Shown: positions 51,515-63,347 of the stretch, piece after piece
Layout: each line of letters starts with the position of its first letter
How positions within the stretch are numbered: the stretch's first letter is position 1
Origin: Macrocybe gigantea
Taxonomy: Eukaryota; Basidiomycota; Agaricomycetes; Agaricales; Callistosporiaceae
Length of the DNA: 64,000 nucleotides
Assembly (NCBI GenBank): GCA_011319805.1
Contig: SJRY01000268.1
Coordinates: forward strand, 62,001 to 126,000
Reading direction: 5' to 3'
Position numbers and translations under genes: made by a program
Notes under the pieces: generated by a model
The model's input: only the letters and a program-made list of their open reading frames with translations
What the model was told of the DNA's origin: nothing
Database searches by the model: none

Positions 51515-53436
51515 TCACAGCTTTGGTTTCACCGCAAATTGGGCTTCTGTCACTCCTGCACCCATAGCCGCGGTCGACGAGATACCACCGGTGACAGTCT
51601 TGATCAGGCTGTCTGCATAGTCGGCTCCGCTCCACTGTTTTGAACGGTGAGCGAGTTTACAATGATACAAAAAGCTTTGGCACTTACACGCTGGTGAGTG
51701 AGCACATCCGTACCCAGTTCGCGTTCTTTGCGCTGCACCAGTTCGACATAGGCCTTCATGCCGCTCTTGGCAAAGTTTTGTGCGAACAGATCAGAAATGT
51801 ATCCATTCGAATGCAATCCACCGAGCTACACGCAAATTGTGAAGGTCAGCATGAAGGAAATAATCGACAGCGATATTGCATCCTGACCGTAATGAATTGC
51901 CAGACGAAGCCCAGCTTGCCAAGCTGCCCGATGTAGGACTCCATGTCCTTTTCGCCCAAACCAGCAGCATCCCAGTTGAAGGACGGGCTCAAGTTGTACG
52001 CCAGCCATTTGCCAGGGTAGGCAGCATGGACACCCGCCGCGAATTCTTTAGCCTGCGCCAGAATCGGCTTCCTTGTCTCCATCCATAGTATATCGGCGTA
52101 CTCCGCAAAAGCGACCGCGCGATTGATGGCGCATTGGGTACCATTCTGGTTTCGGTAATAGCCCTCACGGGTTCTAGGGCTGTTCCAGTCCCAATATGGA
52201 ACGTTCCTCAGCCCGAACTCTTTTTGAGCGATCTCCACCGCCTGCGGATAGGAAACACGCGCGACGCGAGCGACAAACTGCTGCACAACGGCAGGGCTTG
52301 CTCCTTGCTTGGCCAAAGCCTTCGACAGTGTCACTGAGAACAGCTCCAGGTTCGCGTCCGCTATCCATTTATCTTCGACAGCTTGCAATTCATCTCCATT
52401 CTTACCCTGCTTCTCAGCCTCAACCATGACATTGTTCAAAGGCACCAAATTCGGGTTCGTGGAGCCAAGGATAAACGCATGATCTCTGTCGTCGATGTTG
52501 GAAGTGATCAACGTGGCAGCTTCCGAATCAGTCCGAGCCACAACGAAATTTTCGACGCCCAAGATATCGAATTGCAAACGAATGGCGATGAGACGGTTGA
52601 TGTGCTCCTGAATCGGTACGAGCACCTTTCCGGCCATGTGCCCACATTTCTTCGTCCCTGCCGCCTGATCTTCGATGTGAATGCCAGCCGCACCCTTTTC
52701 CACAAACAGCTTGGCCAGTTTCATCACGGCCGTCAGCCCACCGTGGCCAGTGTCGGCGTCCGCGACGATGGGACGAAGATAGTCGATGTAAGGCGTCTTG
52801 GCCAATTCTGCGTCGCTCAGTGACGATCGAGCTTGACGCTGTTTCCGATCATGGAAAAGCTGAGCAAGGAAAAGGTGTTCCACCTTGTTCGGAACCGTGT
52901 TGTATGGGTAATCTGATGCGCGAAGCGCGCATTAGCGTGCAAATCTCTTCAAGAAGGTCACTGTACCCACCCGCAAGGTCCGGGCCGGGTTCGTTCGTGC
53001 TTGAAGCTGTGCTAGACGACTGCCACCCAGAGACGTACACGGTTTCGAGATACTTTGCCATCTGCGTCACCTGGACGGGGTCGAGGCTAGGTGTCCTCAT
53101 CTTTAGCAGGGGCGCCTCTAACGAGCGCAAGCAAACGACGACTTACGCTCCGTATGTGTGCGATGCGGTGCCGCGCTTGGCGTGCTCGCTGAGCAACGCG
53201 AAAAGCTTTTTTGCCTGGATGCTGGAGGGGTACTGAATAGGGATCGTGCCACGCTTTGAGACCACGTCGGCTGCGGTGTAGGGTCGTTTGACCTTCGCAA
53301 AGCGAGGACTCTGAGTAACGATTGATAAGACAGGGGTGAATAGCTTCATATGGGTGTGTCAAGAACGTTGCGTTACCTTCCACCAACGCTCGACCTCAGC
53401 AACCTCTCTTGCAAACTCTGCTCGCTCGTTGGACAT
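51515..53436 (-). CDS. ICL1: Isocitrate lyase (glyoxylate cycle)
   Basis: Cleaves isocitrate to glyoxylate and succinate, allowing growth on acetate and fatty acids; usually glyoxysomal in fungi. The start [20 protein letters not shown] is followed by [79 protein letters not shown], the catalytic signature KKCGHM (bases 52635-52652), [39 protein letters not shown] and [20 protein letters not shown]. The C-terminus reads [20 protein letters not shown] and ends VKPKL with no obvious peroxisomal SKL tripeptide. Most of the protein is in one long exon (51846-52883) with short exons at both ends. Expression is presumably repressed by glucose, as in relatives. Confidence 0.96.
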
Positions 53437-53795
53437 GTTGTGGGGCTCGGTCAAAGGGCGAAAGCTGACAGTGGCCGCATATGAAATTGTTATTATAATT
53501 GGAGAAGCCCCTCTGACTACCGGAAGTTGATTACGGAACATGTGATTCAGATCCTGCGTGATCGGCATGAGCCGTCGGGCCAAAGTTCAAACAAAGGGTT
53601 ATGTCCGTGCCCAGACCCCGTCGGCGCTCCTCCTCCAATGCAATGCTGGCGTAAATATGAAGCTTCTGACGGTCTTGTCAAGCGGTTAACGCCTTTCTTA
53701 CTCCGGACAACTCGCTCTTCGGTCGTTCAAAAGCAACAAATGTGCAGTCCTAACAATCATCACCTGCCAGGATAACATGTGCCAATTGTATTGCA
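53437..53795. other. Intergenic, isocitrate lyase promoter
   Basis: About 360 bases between the isocitrate lyase start and the ALG7 stop. No TATA box or other motif stands out. Confidence 0.4.
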
Positions 53796-55562
53796 TCATC
53801 TTCTGTCTCCGTCATAGAGGAGACCCGCCAAGCCGTATCTCACCAAGAAGGCGAGAATGCTGCCAGCGACCTCAGGGGGGATCATCCATAAGCCGAAAAT
53901 ATCATATAAATTTGCTCGGCATACCTGTGAGCCCATCAATAGTTGGACAAGGCGCTTTTCGTTCATCGGTCCGAATCGGAGCAGGAAGAAATTTAAGATC
54001 GTCAAATTTGTCGACTCCAGTATGACTCCACTCGTCGGATGCACAGTCAATTCTGTGAGTCCGAACGCTGCTAATGCACGTAACGTCGCCGCCGATAGCT
54101 TCGATGGTGGTCTCTCAAACATGGCTTTGGATGGATGCAGTAGATTCGTGTTCGAATCGAACCTGGCGGGCTGGGTGAATCACTAACACATGCGATGCCA
54201 AAGCAGTGATACCTTGGCACTCTATGGCGCGGACAAGGCACAAGGCCAAAGAGCTGGGGACATGACAGCAAAAAATTGAAAATCTGGGGTATAAAGAACA
54301 GCATCAATGTTTTAGAGAAGTGCGCTTGTATACCAACAACGGCAAACGCCATGCCGGTGACATAGCAAAGCGTATCGCCTGGGAAAGCGCGAGCGGGATA
54401 CCTAAAATGACATTGCCCAGAAAGAAGCTTTTACAGCATGATCTGCACGCAAAACGTACGACGCACCAGTTATGGTATAGAAAGGCGAGGCAGACCGCAA
54501 CTAATGGCATCATGAAGTAGAGGCTGAACAGATGCCTCTCTACCAGTTCTCGACTGCCATGCGCCATCCAGCGCTCCACAAGCCTCCGAATTCGACTTCG
54601 GCCTTACTTCCGAGCAGATACAAAGGTATTCGGAAATCGACAGGCCATGGAAGGTACAGGAGGTCGTTTACAATAACGGACAGGGCAATGATCAGTGCCT
54701 GGCTGACTTCGGAGCCGTTGATTCCGGCGAGGATGTTGATGCTATTTGTTGAAAAAGTCGACAGCATGGACATGTATACGTAGTACAGCGGACCTTTAGG
54801 ACGGAGCAGTCAGATACCCGACTGATGTATGCATAAAATATCATCTACTGACCTAAATTTACAAGGGTCCCAAAAATCGGTCTGAAAGGAATAGGAACGA
54901 CCACATGAGTGTTCCCGCGTTCCGCATAATAGACCATTAAGAGTGGGATAGAGGCAATAATAGGAATCGGCAATTTATGTCGCCAGCGAATGTCGAATAC
55001 ATCATCCAGGAAACCCAAGAGTGTTGCAATAAGGAGTGACAAGAGGGAAGATAGATAAACAGAAAGCTGAGGGGATATGAACATGGGCCATCGCGACATT
55101 TATGCACGACACCATTACACACCTGATAGTGCGGAAATTGGAATATGGATATTCCTTCGGGGTTTGCTTGTCCGCCGCACCGCGCAAGATAACGTCGGAG
55201 AACGCGAATGGTATGAAAAGCATTAGCAGTAAGATGTATACAGATGCACAGACAAGTCCTTGACTTTCAGGTCTGGCTTGGGGTTAGCACAATGAGTTCC
55301 GGCAAAGACGAAGGACACACATAGGATCCGCATAAGTCTTCAACAGATCTCTGCCTTTAAGATTGGCTTTGACAAACGTGGGGCCCAGAGCCGGAACAAG
55401 GTACAGAGTCGCAAGAAACGCAAACAGGGAAAAGCCCAAAGATGTGTAGAGCGCAGGAAGAGGCGGAATCGGGTCCAGCAACGGTCTCACCACGAACCAT
55501 GCAGCGACGGGGACTAGGCCAAACAGCAGCACCGGAGAGAGCGGTCTCGGTTTGAGCGACAT
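53796..55562 (-). CDS. ALG7: UDP-GlcNAc:dolichyl-phosphate GlcNAc-1-phosphate transferase
   Basis: ER membrane enzyme that starts N-glycan precursor synthesis and is the tunicamycin target. Motifs in order: [51 protein letters not shown] with [76 protein letters not shown] with [25 protein letters not shown] and, in the last exon, [19 protein letters not shown]. About ten hydrophobic helices are seen, as in the family. The start [15 protein letters not shown] at 55562 matches relatives; an in-frame upstream extension to 55754 overlaps the divergent SET-TAD3 gene and is probably not used. Confidence 0.93.
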
Positions 55563-55692
55563 CTTACCGGAGGAAGAGGTGAGCGCCAACGCCCCAAGCC
55601 GAGTCTTGAAATTGGCCACGACTGATCGCGACCGCGCCAACGTGTCGCATGCACGTGCTCGGATGTGATAGTCGGCTTTCGGACTGATTAAA
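55563..55692. promoter_or_regulatory. Divergent promoter, ALG7 / SET-TAD3
   Basis: 130 bases between the two start codons. No TATA box seen; both genes are housekeeping in character. Confidence 0.5.
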
Positions 55693-57484
55693 ATGTCCAT
55701 GAGCAACCACCTCTGCTTGAATCCCCTTGCATGTAGCATCAAAAATTCGGACAAGAAAGGCAGAGGTGTATACGGTATATTGATTCGTCACAGACTAACA
55801 TTCCTTTTCACTGTCTAAATACTCTGTCAGCGTCACACAAAATACCCAAGAACTCAATCGTGGAACGAAGCCCAGTGCTTCTATTCACGAAAGATGAGTA
55901 TGAGGCTCACGGTACGCATTGCCGCAAGCCATCTCCACCTAGACCTAATGTCACAAACAGGTAAGTATACTTTAATCGACCATTATACTTTCAAATGGCC
56001 AGATGGACGAATGGCCTTAGCTCTTGGACTTGGTAATGCGAAAGCATCACAGAGCTTAACTCTGGCTAAACAACCCTGTACAAGGTTCACTATTCAATCA
56101 CGACGATAGGCCAAACGTATCCTACACCCTCGAGCCAACGACAGCCACGATCTGCTACGTTGCCACGCGTAATATTGAACCCCATGAAGAGCTCTGCATC
56201 TTTTATGGACACAAACTGTGGTTTGATCCAGCTGAACCAAGAACCTCTATGCAAGCTCTGCATACTCTGGAGGTGGACGACGGCTGGGGAGGCTTATCTA
56301 TGTTGGGCGAACATACGAATGCGGGCCCTTCAGAACCTTTCCTGGACGGCGACCCGGAAGAAATACTGACTGAGGATCAACTGCCCTTCATAAGATACAA
56401 ACTTCCCCCGGAAGAAGAAGAGCCGGGCAGTATCCGAACAGGCACGTAACATGCCCATTCTTCAATCTTAAAATGGCTGATGGTCAGAACACAGTCCAAG
56501 CATGGGCTGTCGATATACCAGACCCACGCACTATAACAAGAATGCTCAAGTCAGCACCATGAAACATGCTAAATCGTTCTTTGTTTTTGACGCTTCTCAT
56601 TCTATATATACTACAGATGGTTGAAACAATCTGGCTTGGATACGCCCGAACTGGGACATTTGAGACGTATCAGGAAGCAAAACGACATCACATCGATGCT
56701 CCTCGCCACATCACCTTCTCCGCCAGAGTTCCCAGAGGACGTGGAACTATCTCAGCCATATATTGTGTCCGTTCCGGCTTCACCCGCTCTGACTCTCGTG
56801 TCGTTGGAGTTAAAATCGGCACTCTGGCCCACGGTGTACGCACCACCAAGGAAACACGAGGCAGAAGACTGGTCCAGAGCAAAAGCGAAGTGGGCGTGGG
56901 ACGCCATGAGGATAACAGCGGATGCGGCTGTCATCGCCCAAGACCGAGGCGAGGTATGTGTATCTGCCAATTATTGTCCTTTGTTGCCGTTCTATTAACG
57001 CCTGAAAAAGTACCCAATAGCTGCGCATATACCAATCTCCCACGAAGGTGCGGACATAAACACATTGGCCGCTCCATTTACGGCCGCCGACACGAGAAAG
57101 TCCACTGGACATCCGCTCCGGCACGCCGTTTTGAATGTGATTAGGATGTTGGCGGACAGCCGCTCATCGACGGACGCGCCGAAGGATTCCTCAGCGTCCA
57201 CTTCCTCCTCGGAGAATATGCGGAATGGGGCAAATTACCTTTTGACGTCTCTCACCTTGTTCACCACTCACGAACCATGTATAATGTGTAGCATGGCTCT
57301 CATACACTCACGTGTCAAAGAGATATTTTATCTTTATCCCATGGAACAAACCGGTGGCTGTGGCGGATCTGCGTGTTTATCTACGTTGAAGGGAGTCAAT
57401 CACCGATTTGGAATTTGTCGTTGGAGGCTACCGGATGCTTTAGCCAATGGAGACCTTCAGCTGGATGCTACATTGGACGCATGA
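55693..57484 (+). CDS. Fusion protein: N-terminal SET domain plus TAD3-like tRNA adenosine deaminase subunit
   Basis: The start MSMSNHLCLNPLACSIKNSD leads into DKKGRGVYA, the opening of a small SET domain. It continues HKIPKNSIVERSPVLLFTKD, YTLIDHYTFKWPDGRMALAL, then SLFNHDDRPNVSYTLEP (the NHxxxPN cofactor motif) and NIEPHEELCIFYGHKLWFDP (the terminal catalytic-type Tyr). There is no Cys-rich post-SET. After an acidic linker comes a TAD3-like half: QAWAVDIPDPRTITRML, LKQSGLDTPELGHLRRIRK, GHPLRHAVLNVIRM and FTTHEPCIMCSMALIHSRV, ending GVNHRFGICRWRLP. The HAV in place of HAE and the PCxxC match Tad3, the structural partner of Tad2 that makes inosine at tRNA position 34. The fused SET could methylate a protein partner, but this is inferred. 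Exons are short; the junction near 56410-56490 is not fixed. Confidence 0.84.
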
Positions 57485-57578
57485 CAACTAGATTCGCCAA
57501 CATGTCCTAGAGTACGAATACGCATATACATATGGAAATGACAAGGATTCCACATAATGATTCCTTGGAAATGGAAGG

Positions 57579-59857
57579 CTACAACAAGGGTGAGCGCAGA
57601 GTACCGTGATGAGGGAAATGGTTCGGGCAAGGCTTCCACTGTTTCGCCTGTATGTAATCCAGCAGAGCATCATCGGACAGGCTCCGCAACAAAGCGTTTG
57701 TGTCCACGTTCTGGAGATATCAGCACCATGTTCAGTATCTATTGCCTAGGCAGGTAAGCACACCCACATCTGCCTGAGCGGATCGAATTACGGCAAGGGC
57801 GATTCTCGCACTGAGATCTCGAATGCGGGCCAGGCGAGGGTAGACGAGCCCTTCGGCCTGTTCATCTTCAGTCAGAGAAGAGGACAGAGCAAGCGAAGCT
57901 TGCTCGATCATCCTGTCTGTGACATGCTTGACCTTGGCTAAAATAGAGCCTAGGCCGATGCCAGGGAAGATGTACATATTGTTGCCTTGTCCAGGTTCGT
58001 ATATACTGCCCTCATACTCCAGGGGTTTGTATGGGCTGCCAGAGGCGAAGATGACATTGCCGTTTGTCCTAAAAACGTCCACAAGCAGTTTCATACACTA
58101 GACCATTGAGTGAGAGGTGCGGCACTACGCACCAATGTACAGCGTCACTGTAGTCGACTTCACACAGAGAGACTGGATTTGACAAGGGGAAGATAATGGG
58201 GCGCGGGTTGATGGATGCCATCAACTTGACCACTTCCTCCGTAAACGCGTTCTAGAAGGGAGAAGAAAAGACTTCAGGATTCATTACGCGCGATGCGAGG
58301 GAAGGATGTCATGCCCGTAACGTGCTCAGGCCCAGAAGCGCCGTGGGCTTGACATATTCAATAATATCCGTCAGTTTTGTCAACGGTGGACCTTGATAGT
58401 CCGTGCGAGCAAAGACTGACAACCGTGTCAGCGATTGCCGACCAGAAAAGACAGTGAACTGAAAATACGAAACTCACACAACTTGTGTTCCTGCAGACCT
58501 TTACGGTCGGCCGTGATCAAACCCTTGGAATCGACGGTCTAGGAAAGGAAAAGAAAACATTTAAACTGCTTTGGGAAACGGGTAGATTCGGATCCACACT
58601 CACATAGATTCTCTTCTTGGCTTCTTCCACAGACAGTCCCTGCAGTGTGAAGAACGAGAGCAGCTGTTTAGCCACGCCAATTCCCGCTGAACCTGCTCCA
58701 AAGAATAAAATTCTGTGTTCCGCCAAAGGCTTTCCGGAAGCTGCGGATGCCAATTTCGCGGCGTTCAGGAAGCCGGAGAGAACGACGGAGCCTGCGACCC
58801 AAGTCAGTATCCCTCATTTTCACAGCAGATTTTTAGGTCAAGACCTGTTCCCTGGATCTGCGCGGCTATGAGCACGTCGCTATTTGCTAGAAAGAGGAGC
58901 GCTTACGTCGTCGTTGAAGCAGCGGTACGAATTCCTGAACATGTCCAAGTACCGGAAAGCGTTGTCTGTCGAGAAATCTTCGAACTGCACCAATAAATCA
59001 GGGAACACCTCCGCATTGCTTCCATGAACTCCTGCATGAATTCGTCCATCTGAGAAAAATGATGTAGTCGGTGGATCATGCAAGCAGGATATGGGGGCTA
59101 CGATTGCGCACCTCTTCTGTGTTTGGCCTCTTGCGACGCACTCCGATATAGAATGGATCGTCCAAGAATTTCTGCGTGTTGGTGCCGACATCCAAGCAAA
59201 TGGGCACCGTGGAGGAGGGTTTGATTCCGGCGCCGGCGATATACAAGTCCCTGTAGAGGCAACAGTATATCATGCAGGGGGACAGGCGAGGGGAATGAAC
59301 AGTCGCTCACAGTTTTCCGATACTAATTGGCAAACCATTCGCACCCAGGTCGCCCAGTCCAAGAATACGCGAGCCTGCGGACGTCTGCATCGAATCATGA
59401 CGTATATATGTAGAGAATCACGACGTACCGTCCGTCACCACAGCGATTCGAGATGCAAGCCCGCTATGCCAAGTGCGCAGAACATCTTTAACGTGTCCTT
59501 TGCTTTCTATGCTCACGTAGAGACCTTCGGGATGGCGCCAGATGTGGGAATAGCTGGAACATGCGTCGCCGACCTAGATAAAAAAAAAAAAAGAGATTTG
59601 AGCATACGCGTTGGATGTATCATGACAGCAGGGATATGAACCGTCGGGGTGTACAAAATAGGAATGAACTCGAGCATATTGCTTAGGAGAACCTCATAAA
59701 ACAAATTTGGGTCGCGTTCTTTCAATCCACTGAGATAGATGTATTTTTCCAAGCCGGTTGTCTTGCTGCGGAGCTGGGCGAGACATCGCTGACGGTGGTC
59801 AGTATTCAGAAAGTGGGGAGGAACGCTGCGTTGAGGAGTCAGCGAGGAAAAAGACAT
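57579..59857 (-). CDS. Malic enzyme (malate dehydrogenase, decarboxylating)
   Basis: Converts malate to pyruvate and CO2 with NAD(P)H production. In order: [40 protein letters not shown] with [15 protein letters not shown] (malic signature), [20 protein letters not shown] (catalytic region), [20 protein letters not shown] with [49 protein letters not shown] block, [20 protein letters not shown] (nucleotide-binding), [20 protein letters not shown] and [14 protein letters not shown], then ASGSPYKP. No mitochondrial presequence is evident, so a cytosolic enzyme is likely; cofactor preference is not clear. The N-terminus lacks the usual NKG/LAFT and GLLPP segment and is about 40 residues short. 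Roughly ten exons. Confidence 0.9.
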
Positions 59858-60329
59858 TTTGCTTCGGGAAGGAGGGATTCAAGAGACGAAGGTAGTTTTA
59901 TAAACGGGGTTCTACAAATTTAGATCCGGTAGATAGATGGCGTCAACGATTGCAAAACAGTTTCACGATTTCGTACACGTGAATCGGGAGGTCCTTTCAG
60001 GTCTCGACTCTTCAAGCCAGAAATCATGTTCGTGAGGGACGGCGGAAGGACCAATTGACTGTTCCATTTGCAGAAGCGGCCTTCCGACAATCAAATCACG
60101 GATTATCTTTCACTAATTGGCTGCCCGCTTCGGGTAGAGCTCGTGAGACAGGACCATAAAAACGATTCAAATGCACCGTTCTCATAGATTACTCCCGAGA
60201 TAAAAGCATTACTGAAAAAATGCGAATAAAGTATGCGAATAAGAAGCATGCATGGAACCAGGGCAACACGATGCCACCTACAGCGAGACCGCGCCGGAAC
60301 AACCTTTCCCCCCATACAGACCAACACAT
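59858..60329. other. Intergenic, malic enzyme promoter
   Basis: About 470 bases between genes of the same strand; no gene and no clear motif. Confidence 0.4.
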
Positions 60330-60905
60330 TCACCACATCTCTCTCCGCTTCGCCCGGATAGCTCTGACAATAGACCTTTTTTCGCTCCATTTTTCCCTCG
60401 CTTCTACATGTTTCTCGTCTCGAGCCCTAATCATAGCCTTGCGCTGTGGCTTTTTGAGCGCAGCGATGCTGGCGACGAACGTTCTCGTGCAGCCAAACAT
60501 CTGAGCGAGCTTCCCCTGAGTGTATATCGTTGGGTCGAGTCGCCGCAGACGCCGTATCTCGGCAACAACCTCGTCCGACGCGCGATCGGGCTGCTGCTTG
60601 TCCGCGGAGGGGCGAATGAAGGGCGGTAGAGGGCCTTCCACGGGTGTTGGAGGGCCTCGAAGGAGTGGCGAAACGGGGGCGGTTGTGAGAGAGAATGGCG
60701 ACGGGGCGGTCGGCGGCGGTCGATGAATGAAGGTGAGGTCTTCGTCCGGCAACGTGGTCACGACAGCATTAGGATTATTGAGAAGTGGGTCGGATGGCCG
60801 GTATGGAGGGCGTTCTGCGGTGCCTGGCTTTGGTCGCGGGTATTTAGATGCGTAGGACCTTGCGAAGGTCAGCGCGAAAGTAGAAGCTCGGCGCGCAGCG
60901 TTCAT
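60330..60905 (-). CDS. Mitochondrial large-subunit ribosomal protein, MRPL20/mL58 family
   Basis: Single-exon gene of 191 residues. The first 25 residues (MNAARRASTFALTFARSYAS) are Arg/Ser/Ala-rich without acids, a mitochondrial presequence. A Pro-rich segment follows, then the conserved core EVVAEIRRLRRLDPTIYTQG, KLAQMFGCTRTFVASIAAL and a basic C-terminus (KWSEKRSIVRAIRAKRREMW). The Asp-Pro...Lys-Leu-Ala...Phe-Cys pattern is that of fungal mitochondrial L20. Start codon is the first ATG. Confidence 0.85.
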   Translation of the reverse strand: MNAARRASTFALTFARSYASKYPRPKPGTAERPPYRPSDPLLNNPNAVVTTLPDEDLTFIHRPPPTAPSPFSLTTAPVSPLLRGPPTPVEGPLPPFIRPSADKQQPDRASDEVVAEIRRLRRLDPTIYTQGKLAQMFGCTRTFVASIAALKKPQRKAMIRARDEKHVEAREKWSEKRSIVRAIRAKRREMW

Positions 60906-61293
60906 CGTCGTCGCTGGTCGTGTTCACTGCAAACCGCAAAGTGTCGGTGGGAAGCTTCTGACGTAAGCGTGCAGTGCTCCCACGGTATGATTACCGCTTT
61001 TGGTCCAAGTGAAAGCGAATGTGACAACTCTTAACATTTTCATAATGATATCGAGCGCTGTGTCAATCATGAAACCCCTAACGCGACATATGTGGCGGTG
61101 GGTCAAACCTATGAGTTTCAAAATATGTGGTACGACGACAAGTTGCAGGTGCGTTTGAGGCGGACTTCCTTTCGTGGCGAGATGATACAAGATCATCATG
61201 AGGTGACAGCGTGTCGTCCATGAGTGTGGTACGCGGCGTCGATCCATTCAACTCTAATGTATACAGTATTGGGTGCTCCGCTGTGAACATCAT
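60906..61293. other. Intergenic
   Basis: About 390 bases between the GST stop and the MRPL20 start. Short unsupported frames only. Confidence 0.4.
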
Positions 61294-62496
61294 TTATTTA
61301 TAAACTTCATATCCTGCAACGACTTGCCGTCGATTTGCGATCCACTCAAACCACCTCTGATCGTTTATCTTCAATCTGCGTACTCGCCATCCGAAACATA
61401 CAAGTCACATACCTTCAGGCTAGGCCACTTGTCCAGCGTGCCGATACCTATCGAGCGATGTCCCGCGACCCTGTGTCGCAATGTGGCTCAACCTGGGGCT
61501 GGGCCTAATAGAACGCGCGCGAAATGGGTCAGGCGCTCACCATGGTTGCGCGTTCATGTCGGCTATGGTGTACTTTCCCTTTCCTGGTCCGGCCAGATGA
61601 TCGCGATTTTCAAGGCGAATCTCCATGACGCCGTACAGGCGCTCGGTTTCGTCCAGATATCCTGCAGTGCCGTAACAGATTAATAGAGAAAACGGCGAGC
61701 GCACCGTTGTGATGAGGTCCGGCTGACGTGAAGATGCAGCTAGCGAACAAGAGCCTGAAGTACTTACGTTTTTTAACGTAGGGTATATCCACAGGAGCAG
61801 AGTTTACAAAATAGTTGGCTGTTTCAAGCAAGGCAAAAAAAAATTGAAGTCGATCCCGTGTGTATGAAACGACTCGTACCTTGACCTTGCATAGGTCCGA
61901 GTCCTCCATGCTGAGCAGTCGAAATACATGAAGAAGTCTGCAAGTTCATTACGGCAATCTGCTCACCGCCCAGAACATCCATTGCAGCATCTCGCTGTAT
62001 TCGTCCGGTTGTTCAGCAGGATCGAACGCGAAACGCGTCTCCTGGTCGTAATGCTGCTCCAAATAAAGCAGAACGGCTGCAGTCTCGAACACGGTGAACC
62101 CTCCGCGCGCGCGGTCAACGAGCACGGGTATCCTTCCGTTCGGATTCATCTTGATGAACCAGGGCTCCTTCTGCACGTCTCGCGATATGTCAATCTTGTG
62201 CAGCCTGCATTGCATCGCACAAGGAACGGGTTCGCAGGTCGCGGCACAATGAACGAAACCCCCAGCATCAGTCGATCATCAAATCAATTCGAAAAGCGCT
62301 CGCACTGGTAGTCCAGCCCATGCGCGGCCTTCAGCTCCTCAAGCAGCACAGAAACTTTGCGACCGTTGGGAGTGTCTGCCGAGTACAGCAAGAGCGGTTT
62401 CTCTGACGCTGAGGCGGAGTAGCTCCGCAGGCTCCGCGTGGGTGACGATAAAGTTCTCGCTAGCAAGGCCAGCTGACGAAGCGCCGCCGCCGACAT
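61294..62496 (-). CDS. Glutathione S-transferase, Ure2/GTT-like, with N-terminal presequence
   Basis: The N-terminus [20 protein letters not shown] and the next [11 protein letters not shown] look like a mitochondrial presequence. The thioredoxin-fold GST_N domain follows: [60 protein letters not shown] (cis-Pro and Glu-Thr) and [16 protein letters not shown]. The GST_C part is [47 protein letters not shown] and [14 protein letters not shown]. The last two exons ([35 protein letters not shown]) fit the C-terminal helices, stop at 61294. Phases agree at the junctions I checked. Substrate unknown. Confidence 0.82.
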
Positions 62497-63347
62497 GTTG
62501 TCAACACTTCAACTAGACTCGATCGTGTACGCGAATTCCTGAAACCCCTGATAAGTCTGGACGCTTGTCAGGGGATGGCGGACCTAACTAAGCATGCGAG
62601 CCTTGCATACAAACTTGCCACGTCCGCTGTCAACTGCACCCAGAGTTATTATGAAGCCAAAACCAATCAACCGTGATACGAATGGGGATTGTGCTCAATG
62701 AAAGAAGGTTTGCGCTGTGGAAGGAAGCAAGCATGTGTCACCTCGGGCAGGCAATGAAATGAATTACAAACCTCGGCAATTCTAAGGAGTGAGAGCAAAA
62801 AAAAGATGGAAACCTTCATATGTGTACAAATTGTCTACTAGGTACGAATAATAGATATCGAAATAAGAAACGGTCGTTAGAACGGAGAAAGCGGTTTTCT
62901 CAAGATTCGATGTCCCAAGAGAGGAAAAAAAAACGATACCAAGAAGGAACGAAAAAGCGTAAGGAACGTAAAATCAGGTCTGATGCAATGAGTGAAAAAA
63001 ACGCCAACATAATTCCCCCGAACAAAAAAAAGGCTAAGACGAGGTGAAACAAAGACAGCTTTTGCTTTTCTGCAGTATGTCAAAAGTGAGGCATAGGAGA
63101 TAGCGACAGGGAAGGAGGGATCTCGGGTAGACGAGGAATAAAACGGGAATCGAGGTGACAGGCGAGAGTACAATGTCCAAGATGCCATGAACTGGTGGGA
63201 ACGCCGGGATGGAATGGGAGATAAAACTGCCCAAACATGATGGTGCTTCGAAAGCGGAGAGAAGACCTGGGGCCTGATCCGGCTGGTATGTACAGGTGGG
63301 TCCCTTGCGGTTTGTATGTATCAAGAAAAAAAAAGTGTTTGTACCTT
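62497..63347. other. Intergenic, no gene seen
   Basis: About 850 bases with A-rich tracts (62900-63050) that give spurious Lys-rich frames. It contains the GST promoter and the 3' UTR of the next gene. Confidence 0.45.

Noticed and set aside
55563..55754. Upstream in-frame extension of ALG7 by 64 codons
   Set aside because: It overlaps the first exon of the divergent SET-TAD3 gene and precedes the family's normal start MSLKPRP.
62820..63047. Lys/Arg-rich 75-codon plus-strand frame
   Set aside because: It arises from an A-rich tract and has no conserved feature.
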